Shown in pieces: positions 20,270 through 31,538 of a stretch of 64,000 nucleotides of DNA. A program made the position numbers and the translations under genes. The stretch lies in assembly GCA_028751875.1 (NCBI GenBank), contig CM054153.1, positions 26,187,310 to 26,251,309 on the forward strand, written 5' to 3'. The stretch is from Rapana venosa (taxonomy: Eukaryota > Mollusca > Gastropoda > Neogastropoda > Muricidae). Positions within the stretch are counted from its first letter, which is position 1. Each line of letters starts with the position of its first letter. A model generated the notes under the pieces. It searched no databases. It had not been told where the DNA came from and was given only the letters and a program-made list of their open reading frames with translations.

Positions 20270-20350
20270 GCACGCTGATCCAATCCAATCCTCTTGTTTC
20301 TAGCCCCGCCGACCACAGAGGCCATATCAGGGATGTCACCTCAGTGCACA
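20270..20350 (+). repeat. Dispersed repeat H, copy 1
   Basis: Contains AGCCCCGCCGACCACAGAGG followed by CATATCAGGG and GTCACCT. A second copy lies at 33635-33715 with the same order. The element type is not recognised. Confidence 0.6.
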
Positions 20351-20521
20351 CAAAATCTGACTTCAAAGGCATGACTGCGACATTAACTGGAGGAGATTGT
20401 CTTTTTTTCTCCAAATTATTGTACATTTTGCACTCTAAATTTGACTTAAACTGCGTAACTATCCCGTTCCTTTTGAGGAGACTGTCGTTTTCAAATTATT
20501 GTAAACTTTTCAGTTCACTTA

Positions 20522-20742
20522 AAACTTGAGGAGCTATGCCCTCCACTTGAGGAGATAGTCTTTTTCAAATTATCATAGAGGAGATAGTCTTTTTCAAATT
20601 ATCATAGAGGAGATAGTCTTTTTCAAATTATCATACCCCTTCACTTGAGGAGATAGTCTTTTTCAAATTATCACAGAGGAGATAGTCTTTTTCAAATTAT
20701 CATAGAGGAGATAGTCTTTTTCAAATGATCATACTCTTTTTT
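20522..20742. repeat. Minisatellite, unit GAGGAGATAGTCTTTTTCAA...
   Basis: About seven units of 26-38 bp, each with GAGGAGATAGTC, then TTTTTCAAATTATCATA. Some units have a CCTTCACTT insert. Unit identity is high, which suggests recent expansion. Confidence 0.9.
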
Positions 20743-20864
20743 TAAGTTGGTCCTCAACATTTCTGAAGAGTATGTTTGGTTTGATTTATAAATGTTTAAG
20801 GATTTTTTCTTTAGTTAGATTTTGTCCTCTGTAAAATATGTTTTCTTTTTATTTACTTTTAACA

Positions 20865-21179
20865 GCCCCCTTTCCCCCCCCCCCCCCTCCCCCCATCCCT
20901 CACCAGTCACATGCAAAATTGCTGAATATGTTCATAAAAGCAAAAAGTGTAAGGATATGTGTGTGTCTGTGTGCGTGCATGCGTGTGTGTGCGTGTGTGC
21001 GTGCGTGTGTGCGTGCGTGTGTCTGTGTGCTTCAATGGCAGATAACAGATTTTTTTCTTTTTGCACAAAGGGATGAAATATTCTACTATATTTTGTAAAA
21101 CGTTTATTAACAAGCCATTACATGATTTGGTTAGTTGTATCACAAGCAACATCCCCGCCAACCCTCACGCCCCCCCCCC

Positions 21180-21210
<31 letters not shown>

Positions 21211-21423
21211 CACCTCGTACATACTGTTTTATTTGTGTCATTTTATTCTTTCGAATCCCACTGTAAGTTGGACTATTCTGACGTTTGCTCCTATTACCTT
21301 TCATTTATTTATTTATATTTTTACTTAATTATTTATTCTTTTATTTCCAGGATAATGGAATAAGCACTCGCGTGTGGTCAGCATTACCACTGATTCAATC
21401 ATGTTCACCGACTTGGATAACAC

Positions 21424-21483
<60 letters not shown>

Positions 21484-21864
21484 CCTCCCTCCCTCTGTGG
21501 TCTTGTTTTGGTTTTACTTTGAGCTTTTTTGACTTTTCTTTTTTTAATGATTCACGGTGATGGTACTTTTGTTGCTGTTTTTACATGGTTAATTGTTTTA
21601 GCGTTCTTAATATACTGAGCTTATGACCGACGGAAAAAAATTGTTGATCCACATTGGCATAATGGACAATGTCTTATGGCAACGCGTTTTTGTTAAAAAG
21701 TTGAATCTATTGCCTTACTAAGAGCACAACTATAATGGCAGACCTTCGATGCAAGATAATAATTATATTATTCTGCTCATTATTTTCGTTCGTTTTTATA
21801 ACATATATACATAATCAAACCGTCCTTTCTCCGTCTGTTTGTCTCACTGTTTGTCTAGTCCCCA

Positions 21865-21897
<33 letters not shown>

Positions 21898-22012
21898 CTT
21901 CTCTCTCTTCTCTCTCTCTTTGTGGATGAAAAAAAATCTGTTAATGTTTAATGGTGCTGTTGGAAATAAAGACCATCATCATCGTCGTCTCTCTCTCTCA
22001 CTCTTCTTCATA

Positions 22013-22043
<31 letters not shown>

Positions 22044-22173
22044 CTCCTCTCTCTCTCTCTCTCTTCCCCTCTCTCTCTTCTCTTCAAAGACCACCATTAT
22101 CATCATCAACCTGCCTCCCCTCACCCCATCTTCTCTCTCTCTCAGCCCAATTATCATCATCGTCCTCTCTCAC

Positions 22174-22214
<41 letters not shown>

Positions 22215-22709
22215 ACATACACACACAAAGACCACCCATTATCATCGTTCTCCCTCCTTCTCTCCCTCCCACCCACCCCCTTTCTCTCTCCTCCCTCCCC
22301 TCCTCCTCTCCTCTCCCCCCCTCTCTTCTCTCCCCCCTCTCTCTCTCCCTCCCCCCTCTCTCTCCCTCCATCTCTCTCTCTCTCCCTCCCCCCTGTCCTC
22401 TCTCCCCCTCCCTCCTCCTCTCCTCTCTCTCTCTCTCTCTCTCTCTCCTCTCAGGATAATAGTGGGTTCAATAAAACTAGGATTGCTTGTGCTCTGCCTT
22501 TAGTGATTTACATTATTTTTCTGCAGGGAAAACATGCTGTTGTTTTTTGTAGTAATTCTGGTCACCTCGTTTCCACAGAAGAAAGTTGCCATGTGACATG
22601 TGACAAAAAACGTCCGGTATGTGTGTGTGTGTGTGTGTGCGTGTGCGTGTGCGTGCGCGCGCGTGCGTGCGTGCGTGCGTTCGTGCGCGCGCGCGTGTGT
22701 GTGTGAGAG

Positions 22710-22798
<89 letters not shown>

Positions 22799-22800
22799 TT
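20865..22800. repeat. Cluster of poly-C, GT, CT and GA microsatellites
   Basis: Poly-C at 20872-20894, GT/GC at 20956-21028, C/CT at 21170-21210, a SINE-B end at 21348-21378 (GGATAATGGAATAAGCACTC), a perfect CT run at 21425-21480, CT-rich arrays at 21865-21922 and 21990-22455, GT/CG at 22618-22708, and a GA run at 22708-22795. ATC triplets punctuate the CT arrays. No gene. Confidence 0.85.
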
Positions 22801-23717
22801 CAGGTTTCTGTCTGTGCATCAATCAAAACTTTACATTAAATTTCCAGAATTTCAAACAAAAAATCTCCCAAAACTTTTTTGTTTCCATCCCCATTCAAAG
22901 TGACATTGTTGAAGAATACTGGAGATTAGTAGGTTAATTCTAGTTAATTCGCAATTCTAGTCATGATTTTTTTTTGTCAAGATCACTACCCTCACTTTTC
23001 TTCTCCTCTTTAATTTTGTTGAACGTTGACACTTAGGATTTTGATCTGGTTTGAAATCATAGGACTTTTTAAACAATAATTTGAACATTGTCGGCCTAGG
23101 TCCTTACCGAAGTTAAAATACTTGTATCTATGAGTCTGTTTCAAAAATGGCTTGTGGTCATGGAAGCAGCATCACACAGATTGATTCATTCCAACTTCAT
23201 ACTTGTTGTTATTATTATGAATGAAGATTACGCCAGTGGCGATGATGAAGTTGTTTTTAGTGTTGTTGTGTTGTTGTTACTGCTGTTGTTGTGTTGCCAC
23301 CTTTGCCTGTTTAGTGAGTGTGTGAATCGCCCACTGGGGAGAACATGTATACTGAATGTTTTTGTTTGTATGTTGTGTGTGTGTGTGTTTGGGGGGGGGG
23401 GGGGGTCCATATTGGAAAAACATGTTTAGCTGTAGCGAGAAACGAGGGTTCTATCTTATATTACGTCAGTGGTGACTTGTTCTTGCTAATGCAGAATCCA
23501 AAAAAAAACCTGACCCGAGTGAGATTAAAAAATAAATGTTCGAGAAGCAAATATCCGAAAAATGATTATATTAATGTCATAATCTGACTTTTAAAAAAAA
23601 ATCAACACGACATCTGTTATTGCTGTTGTCATTTTGTTGTTAATGTTTGTTAATGTTGCTACTTTGTCTTTGCTATATGTTTTTCATCATTGCTAAGACT
23701 GTGTTCCGCTAAACATC
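22801..23717. other. Spacer, no gene recognised
   Basis: Mixed AT-rich sequence with a short GT/poly-G run at 23378-23406. Nothing else was identified. Confidence 0.4.
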
Positions 23718-24045
23718 ACTACTGCTACTGCTACTACTACTACCACCACCACCACTACCCCCACTACTACTACCACTATCACTACCACTGCTACTTCTAC
23801 CACTACCACTACCGCTGCCGCTATTACTACTACTACTTCTACCACCACCACTACCACCACCACCATATCAACAACCACTACTACTGCCACTAACATGTCT
23901 ACTTCTACCACTACTTCCTTTTCTGCTTTAACTACTACTACTACTACTACTACTGCTACTACTACTACTACTACTACTACTACTGCTACTACTACTACTA
24001 CTACTACTGCTACTACTACTACTACTGCTACTACTACTACTACTA

Positions 24046-24079
<34 letters not shown>

Positions 24080-24325
24080 CACTACCACTACTACTACTAC
24101 CACTACCACTACTACTACTACTACTTCTACTACCACCACCACCACCACCACTACCATATCAACAACTACTACTACTGCCACTGTCACATCTACTTCTACC
24201 ACTACTACCCTTTACTGCTTTAACGACGACCACCACCACCACCACCACCATATCAACAACTACTACTACTACTGCCACTACCACATCTACTTCTACCACT
24301 ACTTCCTTTACTGCTTTAACGACTA
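23718..24325. repeat. (ACT/ACC)n trinucleotide array
   Basis: About 600 bp of ACT, ACC and occasional GCT triplets. A larger unit with TCTACTTCTACCACTACT, then a CTTTACTGC-like phrase, occurs three times (near 23898, 24190 and 24288), so the array has grown partly by block duplication. Poly-Thr or poly-Val frames are artefacts. Confidence 0.9.
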
Positions 24326-24329
24326 GCTT

Positions 24330-24835
24330 ACTTCATGGACAGCGAGCCATTCGTGGCTCAGGGATTATCAGTGACTGCTGTGCCACCATGAGGAAGATGC
24401 TTTTCCTGATGATTTTTTTCTGACAAGTTTTCCTGTATTCTACTCCATCTCTTGTCAATCACTCGATCTTTAAACCATTGGCGCTGGGGGCAACAGCAAA
24501 GTGAGAGGCTGTATGACCAGTGGCTTTCTTTCCCACTCATGGAATTCCACTTTACAGCTTAGTCTTTTAGTGATCGACTATGACTCTCTGACTAGGAGGC
24601 TTGACTCGCACAGTCCTATGTGCTGCAGCCCTGGGGGCTGGTTGGCCTTTGGAGAACATCTCTAACGCTGACTGTCCTTATGCCCACTTGGCCGAGAGAG
24701 TGGGGATGTACTGTGGGCAAGGCATCTCCAATATTATCAAATTTCTGCTCTATTTCCGAAACAGCAGCTGCCTCCTCTGCTGTGTTGGAGGTCATCGTCG
24801 TCAAACACGACGGACAAACATAATATTCTTTTAAA
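24330..24835 (-). mobile_element. Unrecognised dispersed element, probable retroelement remnant
   Basis: Sequence from the end of the ACT array to about 24835 has an open minus-strand frame at 24616-24835 containing a CPSCLTTMTSN peptide. I cannot assign a protein family. Its abrupt border with the triplet array suggests a repeat, but that is a weak argument. Confidence 0.3.
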
Positions 24836-25784
24836 GTGGTCATTGCGTGTTGTGGCATATCTAATCGTTTTATATTGTACGGTATTGCTTTGATGTACTT
24901 TCTCTTTGTGGTGTGTTCGGTTATAACTGGGTAGGGTTTTTCTTTCCTTTCCAGAAGCAATAGTAGAAGAAGCATACCACTGATTTCACCATCACCATCA
25001 CCCCAACTACCACCACTCCCCTCCGAAACAAAAGTGTTCATACTTTCCGTTTTGATACGAGTTTGGGTAAATTTTTTGAAAGTTTTCCTTGCCTATAAGG
25101 TAGCTAGCTGTATTCCGACTTTGTGGATTAACAAAGCCAATAGATTCAGCTGAATAGGACACTGCAGCGATAACATACAACACATGACTTAATTCAATAC
25201 AACAGTGAAGAAACCTAGAAGGCAATGAATATCTAGTGGGAGACAAATCCTACTATGGAATGTTTGAAATAGGGTAGGAGAGGGACAGGTGTGTTCCTGA
25301 TGTTATAACGTATCGTAAAATAACAACATTTTGTAAGTTTTATAGGTTAACCTTAATTATACTGTTATTCTAGTTCCAGGACCACCACATTGTACTTTCT
25401 TGTGAAATTTATGGGCAACATTATTTTAGAATGAGACAGTACGTTTCATAAGAGGTAATTTCATGCCAAAACACGTCATGGCAATTAAAGGTAGGTGATA
25501 ACAAGTGAGTCTTTTGAAACGGTTTTAGCATTTTGTTGTGTAATGAGGATATTTCTTTGTGAAAGTTTTAGAACCCTACTATGATCACTAGTGACGCCTC
25601 TGACTATTGTCATTATTTTGATTATTATCATTGTCATACTGCTATCACTGCCCGAGATCTTTGAAGCAAATTGCAGACAGAATATGGAAGCAATTTTTAA
25701 CAATTATAGTTTTATTCTAAAATTTCTGTTCGCCGGCGTATCAACACACGATCGATCTCTATGTGCTACCACTGTGTGTGTATG
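24836..25784. other. Spacer, no gene recognised
   Basis: AT-rich unique-looking sequence. No supported coding exon. Confidence 0.4.
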
Positions 25785-25798
25785 TATGTATGTATGTA

Positions 25799-25893
<95 letters not shown>

Positions 25894-25962
25894 GTGTGTG
25901 CCTGTGTTGTTGTTGTTGTTGTCTTCAATTTAACGTCTGTTCACTCTAAGTGATATTAGACG
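25785..25962. repeat. (GT)n microsatellite abutting cassette G
   Basis: TATG repeats, then about 100 bp of GT and a short GTT run. These are followed immediately by cassette G at 25921-25962, in the same orientation as the copy at 7323. Confidence 0.9.
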
Positions 25963-26910
25963 AGGGAAATAGAAAGTGTAGTGGAAGTTACAGAAGGTGT
26001 GTGTGTGTGTCTGTGTGTCCGTGTGTGCTACAGTTTTCTAACGTGAAGCCGTCTTGCTACTGGCACCAATCCACCCATATTTTATTGCAGTTACACCCCC
26101 TTTCTCTCTCACCCCCGCCTCCACCCCCCACCCACCACCTCCTCCCTCCCCTGCCCCCCACCACCCACCCCCATCGGCCACCCACACTCCTCTCCCAACA
26201 TCCACATTCTCGCTCTACTTTCTCTAGTCTGCTTGATTCCTCGTTCAGGTCAGATTCCTTGACCAGTAAAAAATAAACACACACACAAATCCTAGTTCTA
26301 TGAAGCCACTTCTTGCCACCCCACACTACCCCCTTGTGAGTCCTTTCAGTGCTGTTCGATCTTCTACAGATCTAGCACCACAGAACTTACCCTTGCATTT
26401 CCTTTTAGAACCCCTGTCTGTCGTTTCGTGTATGGTATCAAGTGTATCAGTGTATCAGTATCAATTGGTTGGTGTACGGTATGGTATCGTGAAGTGCGTG
26501 GGTTACAATATTTCAAAAAATTGTCAAGTGTTTGTAAAAACGTAGTTTTTATATGTGTAGGATGTGTTTCTTGTTCGTAAGAATACAGATTTTCCCTGGA
26601 GTTATGTGTGATTTCAGTACGCATTTCCAAGTTATGTTGAGAAAAAAAAAGACTGGCCACTTTTTGAAAGTAAAGTAAAAGGTAGTGACAGTCCTGGGGG
26701 GTAAAAATGCTTGCACCAAGTCTGGTGGAATCTGTCAAGGGTAGAACATTGTATGAAAAAAATTGTGTTAGTAAGGGTGGTTTTTCTGTTAGGTGTTGGT
26801 TTTGGGGTGTTTTGAGTTACTAAAGACACGTTTCTCTTGTTTGGCGAAGTTGTTGTTTGTCGCGGAGTCATTATTCTGCGGCAATGTTTTTAGGCCCCAA
26901 AAAAAAGAAG
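25963..26910. other. Spacer, no gene recognised
   Basis: Includes a CCACCC-rich patch at 26095-26200. No coding signal was seen. Confidence 0.4.
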
Positions 26911-27197
26911 GTAAAGGTGTCCCATAACCTATGTGGTCGTAGGGGAGCGAGGCGTCAGAGACCTTACTTCTCTAGGGGCCAGCGCATTGAGGACGGCGCC
27001 TATCTCCTCTCCCTCGCTGCTTTACCTTCCCTGACCCTAAAGAGGGCAGGTACCCATTTACAGCTGGGCGAACTGGGGGATTGTACTGAAGCCAAGGCAG
27101 CGCAAACGGTTACCCATCCAAGTGGTAACCACGCTCGATGCTGCTTAACCTTGGCTGAGGGAAAGCGAGTGTTCTGACCCCTGAGCTATCCCGTCCC
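26911..27197 (-). mobile_element. SINE-A, full length
   Basis: Reverse copy with tail, body, 5S-like block and tRNA-like head ending ATCCCGTCCC. No clear target-site duplication. Confidence 0.85.
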
Positions 27198-27484
27198 ACC
27201 CACACTACAAAACATTGTCATTATTTTCTTATGCCAGAGCTAGGAAACAGTACGTTAGTGGAGTCATTTTTGTTTGGCGTTACAAGCTAAGTATGAAAGC
27301 TTCCCAAAGATGTTGCGTGTACATGATGCACATACATGTCAGTCCTCAATTGTATTACCTTGTTACTCAACTGTATGCATTTACCAAAGAACCGTGCACG
27401 GCACGATGTTTGCCTTGCTGTCTCCCTGATTTTGGGGGGAAACAATGCAGTATTCTGAGAGTCCAAAGCTTTAAGCCCTGTTTG

Positions 27485-28412
27485 TGCACGTAAGTTCATG
27501 TATTCTGAAACAGCTAAATACGTACGTGACAGTTCATGAGGCCTGAAACAGCTAAATACGCACGTGCAAGTTCATGTATTCTGAAACAGCTAAGTACGTG
27601 CAAATTCATGTATTCTGAAACAGCTTAGTACGTGCAAGTTCATGTATTCTGAAACAGCTTAGTACGTGCAAGTTCATGTATTCTGAAACAGCTTAGTACG
27701 TGCAAGTTCATGTATTCTGAAACAGCTTAGTACGTGCAAGTTCATGTATTCTGAAACAGCTTAGTTCGTGCAAGTTTGTGTATTCTGAAACAGCTTAGTT
27801 CGTGCAAGTTTGTGTATTCTGAAACAGCTTAGTACGTGCAAGTTCATGTATTCTGAAACAGCTTAGTTTGTGCAAGTTCATGTATTCTGAAACAGCTTAG
27901 TACGTGACAGTTCATGTAGTCTGAAACAGCTTAGCACATTAAGTTCACGAATTCTGAAAAAGTTACGAATTCTGAAAAAAGTTAAGCCCATTAAGTTCAC
28001 GAATTCTGAAACAGCTTAGTACGTGCAAGTTCATGTATTCTGAAACAGCTTAGTACGTGACAGTTCATGTATTCTGAAACAGCTTAGTACGTGACAGTTC
28101 GTGTATTCTGAAACAGCTCAGCACACGAAAGTTCACGAATCCTGAAAAAGTTACGAATTCTGAAAAAAGTTAAGCCCATTAAGTTCACGAATTCTGAAAA
28201 AAAGTTACGAATTCTGATAAAGTTATTCACACTAAGTTCACGAATTCTGAAACAGCTAAGCACATTTCAAGTTCACGAATTCTGAAACAGCTAAGCACAT
28301 TTCAAGTTCACGAATTCTGAAACAGCTAAGCACATTTCAAGTTCACGAATTCTGAAACAGCTAAGTACGTACGTGCAAGTTCATGTATTCTGAAAGAAGC
28401 AAGCAAGTACAT
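27485..28412. repeat. 34-bp minisatellite, about 27 units
   Basis: The consensus unit is TATTCTGAAACAGCTTAGTA then CGTGCAAGTTCATG. Two subtypes are interleaved: the TACGTGCAAG type, and one with CACGAATTCTGAAA and CACATTTCAAG. Short units with GAATTCTGAAAAAGTTA also occur. The last units return to the first type, so block-wise expansion is likely. It is not a CRISPR array: the units are contiguous without spacers. Confidence 0.95.
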
Positions 28413-28639
28413 GTAAGACTTGATGTATCACGGGTCTTATTCTTTTGTTACTTCACAATAACTACCGATTGTGGCATGCATAACTCATCATTTGGCCACT
28501 GTGTATTAAGCACAAGTCACGCATACGATCACACCATCTGTTATGTGCAATAATGAAACAGTGTTTCATGATGTTTTTGTTAAGCTCTGATGACGATTAC
28601 TCATATCATTACACTTAGAGATAAAACATTCTGATATTT

Positions 28640-28848
28640 TAAGGTGAGCCTGCCCCCCCCCCCCCCCCCCCCCCCCATAGCAAAACACAAGTAACTCCAT
28701 TTACCTCCAGTTTCAAGGATTTCTTCGAGGTTTTTTGTTTGTTTGTTTTTAAACCTGGCGCCGTATCTTCAATATAAACAAAATGTTTGGCATTAAGTCC
28801 TGTTTGACAGCTTCTTGGATCTACAGTTTGCAAAGAAAACGCTTCGGA

Positions 28849-28890
<42 letters not shown>

Positions 28891-28975
28891 GAAAAAAGAT
28901 TTCTTCCTCATTTTGGAAAGGTGGAGTTACGGCGTTTTGCCCCAACACGATTGAAGATTTTGCTTTTTTTTCTGT

Positions 28976-29023
<48 letters not shown>

Positions 29024-29035
29024 ATATATGGATTA
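28640..29035. repeat. Poly-C and poly-G runs (poly-C at 28653-28676 and 28851-28882; poly-G at 28977-29022)
   Basis: Very long mononucleotide C and G runs on the same strand, about 95 bp apart. They can pair as an inverted repeat. Exact run lengths may be affected by assembly. Confidence 0.8.
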
Positions 29036-29804
29036 GATGCATGTTATTGAGCACAAGTGTTATAGAATTATTATTCTTTCTCTCCTCGTTATTGGTATCA
29101 TAGCTGTTGTTTGTTGTGGGTGTTGTTTTTTTTTTAAAATCTGACTCAATTCTGTAAACAAAATGCATTGTCTCTTTGTGGCTGTTGAGCACTGTGCACA
29201 TTCTTGTCGTCATGTATTCAGAGACTTTCTCTGTCTTTTACGTCGATGAATACAGATCTTTTTGTGACTTGCTGTTCTCTGTTTTGTGTGTTTTGGAACG
29301 GCTGCGTGCACACGAGTGTAACTGTGGGCGTGAATGCGTACACAGGCACGCACACGCGCACCCACGAACACACACACACATGTTCACACGTACACACGCA
29401 CGCACGCATACACAATATAAAAGCTGGTACAAAGATTACAATAATACTGATAATGATGAAAATAATGATGGTAGTAATGTACATTACAATAAACATCAAT
29501 AATAATCATAAATCACTACATCAAGATTGCATATTTTTAAAACCCAGACCATTGAATACAAAATTTACAGAACGAATAAGAGTTTAGGAATAAAACCCCA
29601 CATCCCATAAAACAACACACAGTATAATCATAGGATAAATAATATATAAGCAAGTGCGCCTTCCCACTCGACTTCCCATGGAGTAAGGGACTCAAAAACA
29701 GGGATGATACCAGAATCACCCGCCAAGATATGCATAGGTTTTCTGAGAGTTTGTTCTGCCAGTCTGACAAAGCTTTTCACATGGGAAAAATTCTGCCAAT
29801 CTTC
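29036..29804. other. Spacer with CA/CG run
   Basis: CA/CG microsatellite at 29342-29412, an ATAATGATG-rich patch at 29440-29510, no gene. Confidence 0.4.
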
Positions 29805-30188
29805 GTCTTCTTCGTCGTCGAACACTCACACAGCAACTATCGTTGTCTTGTCATATAACTAAAAATGCGTTGCGCTGCCGTTAACTGCCTCACAAGTCAG
29901 GCCCAGCACAACCGACTTCGGCATGGGAGAGAGTTGGTTTTCTTTGAAGTCTTTCTGTCTGGAAATAAAGACAGAAGAATGGACCAAGAAGGCAGAAAAC
30001 AAGGCAAGAAAGAGGTGACGTGAAGAAAAAAGGAACGAGGCAGAAACAAAGAGAGGGATAGAAAAGAGGGAATTCCGAATTTCCAGAATGAGGGGATGCT
30101 GTTTATACTGACAAGTCCCCGGCATTCCCACGGGGAGATTCTGCCAATCCAAACAAAGCTTTTTGCCTGGGCCAAATTCTGCCAACCT
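29805..30188 (-). mobile_element. Element E (half of composite D-E), minus orientation
   Basis: Contains the E landmarks in reverse: CAAGTCAGGCCCAGCACA, GACCAAGAAGGCAGAAAA and AGAGGGAATTCC. It is bracketed by imperfect direct repeats of about 48 bp (29753-29801 and 30138-30186, both beginning TTCTGCCA), possibly an old long duplication. Confidence 0.65.
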
Positions 30189-30414
30189 AAATTGCATTGA
30201 ACAGAACTGCTCTCTGTGTTCTACAGAACAAACTGTAGGTTTTCCAGCCAAAACAAATGCACAGAAATCCAGATGGCTATTTTTTGAAAGAAGACGAATT
30301 CACACACTGATTTACTCCACTCATATGACAGAAAAGGGGGAAAAGGTTATTTTAAAACATTTCCTTGCACGGGGAGGGGGGGGGGGAGTGGGGGGGGGGG
30401 AGGGATTATCGTTC

Positions 30415-30806
30415 CTTGGCTAGAGGTCCAAGGTTCACCAAAAGTGAGATTTTTGAGTATTTGACCTGATTTTTTTCTTTCCTTCCCACAGTTGAGGTAG
30501 CCACATTCCCACTTCGGGTTTCCAGGTTTTGAAATGGACTCTACCAATTTTGCCAGGGCAGTCGGAAGGTACCTCCCTGCTCTTTCCGATTCTAAACTGT
30601 CGTGGGTTCTTTTGACGTGCACGAATCCTTAAGCACACGGGGGTCCGTCTGGTTGAACATCTCCTCTGAGACACTTTGACATTCACTTCGATTTCCCCTG
30701 TCACACTGGATAGAAAGGGCAAGGCTGGGAATCGAACCCAGATCTTCACGGTTTACTTGTGTTAGACAGGCGAGCGTCTTAACCGTCCTGCCACCTTCCT
30801 TCTGCC
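30415..30806 (-). mobile_element. Family C joined to a third tRNA-headed SINE variant
   Basis: Module C (GGCTAGAGGTCCAAGGTTCACC and the GTAGCCACATTCCCACTTCGG phrase) leads into a body with GCCAGGGCAGTCGGAAGG. The minus strand ends in a tRNA-like head with B box GGGTTCGATTCC and a CAGGACGGTTAAGACGCTCG-type A region. It resembles the head of SINE-B2. Confidence 0.6.
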
Positions 30807-30965
30807 AAGTTGATCCTAGAAGAATATGAGGTACCACTTTTACTGAATAACCTAAACACCGTTCAGTTGGTAATATTAGAATCCCAATGTGCTGAAATCT
30901 TAGACATTTCATTAGAGCCATCTGTTTCAGTTCGAACCCCCTAACCCCCCCCCCCCCCCCCCTCC

Positions 30966-31003
<38 letters not shown>

Positions 31004-31538
31004 TCTAAAGAGTGCAGGGTTACAGAAAAGCTTCATTTTCCACTTCCCCTCACCCCCACCCCCACCCCCCTCCCTCAAAAAAAATTAATGAAAAGCAGAT
31101 TTTCTTTTGGCAATATTGCTTGCATGGAAGGAGTGGATCTGAGAGTGGTTGAGTCTGACCAACAGGCATTCCAGCATAAAACTCTCTCCCTCTCTCTCTC
31201 CCTCAACCCCCCCCCCCCCCCCCCACCCCTTCACACAATATCCTGAGGCTGCTGATTTTGATCCTGACATCTACAAACCTCACTCATACCCCTGCATTTC
31301 CTTGCAAGAATCCAAACAAGGTCCTTACTTCACCGCCCACACGACACGTTCATTTCGAGGCTGTCGCGGAGTTTTAACCCCTGAAATCTTGCACACCTCG
31401 TTTATATATATATATATATACATACCCCCACACGTCAGCACTCCCTTTCCAGTTATCTCGACAAGGTTCGGTACTTCACTCCCCCCCAAACAACGGCTAC
31501 TCCACCACGCGCTGTTGTTGTTGCTGCTGCTGCACGCG
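30807..31538. repeat. Poly-C/GA runs and spacer downstream of the GPCR
   Basis: Poly-C near 30945-30961, GA at 30966-31003, poly-C at 31206-31223 and TA at 31401-31420. No poly(A) signal for the minus-strand GPCR is obvious here. Confidence 0.5.

Noticed and set aside
23693..24326. Poly-Thr and poly-Val open frames
   Set aside because: They follow from ACT triplets being free of stop codons; the peptide is a repeat artefact.
27485..28412. CRISPR-like array
   Set aside because: Repeat units are contiguous with no unique spacers, and the genome is eukaryotic.
29897..30175. A hydrophobic small protein recurring near 10.6 kb and 30 kb
   Set aside because: The similarity is due to element E being repeated; frames and lengths differ between copies.
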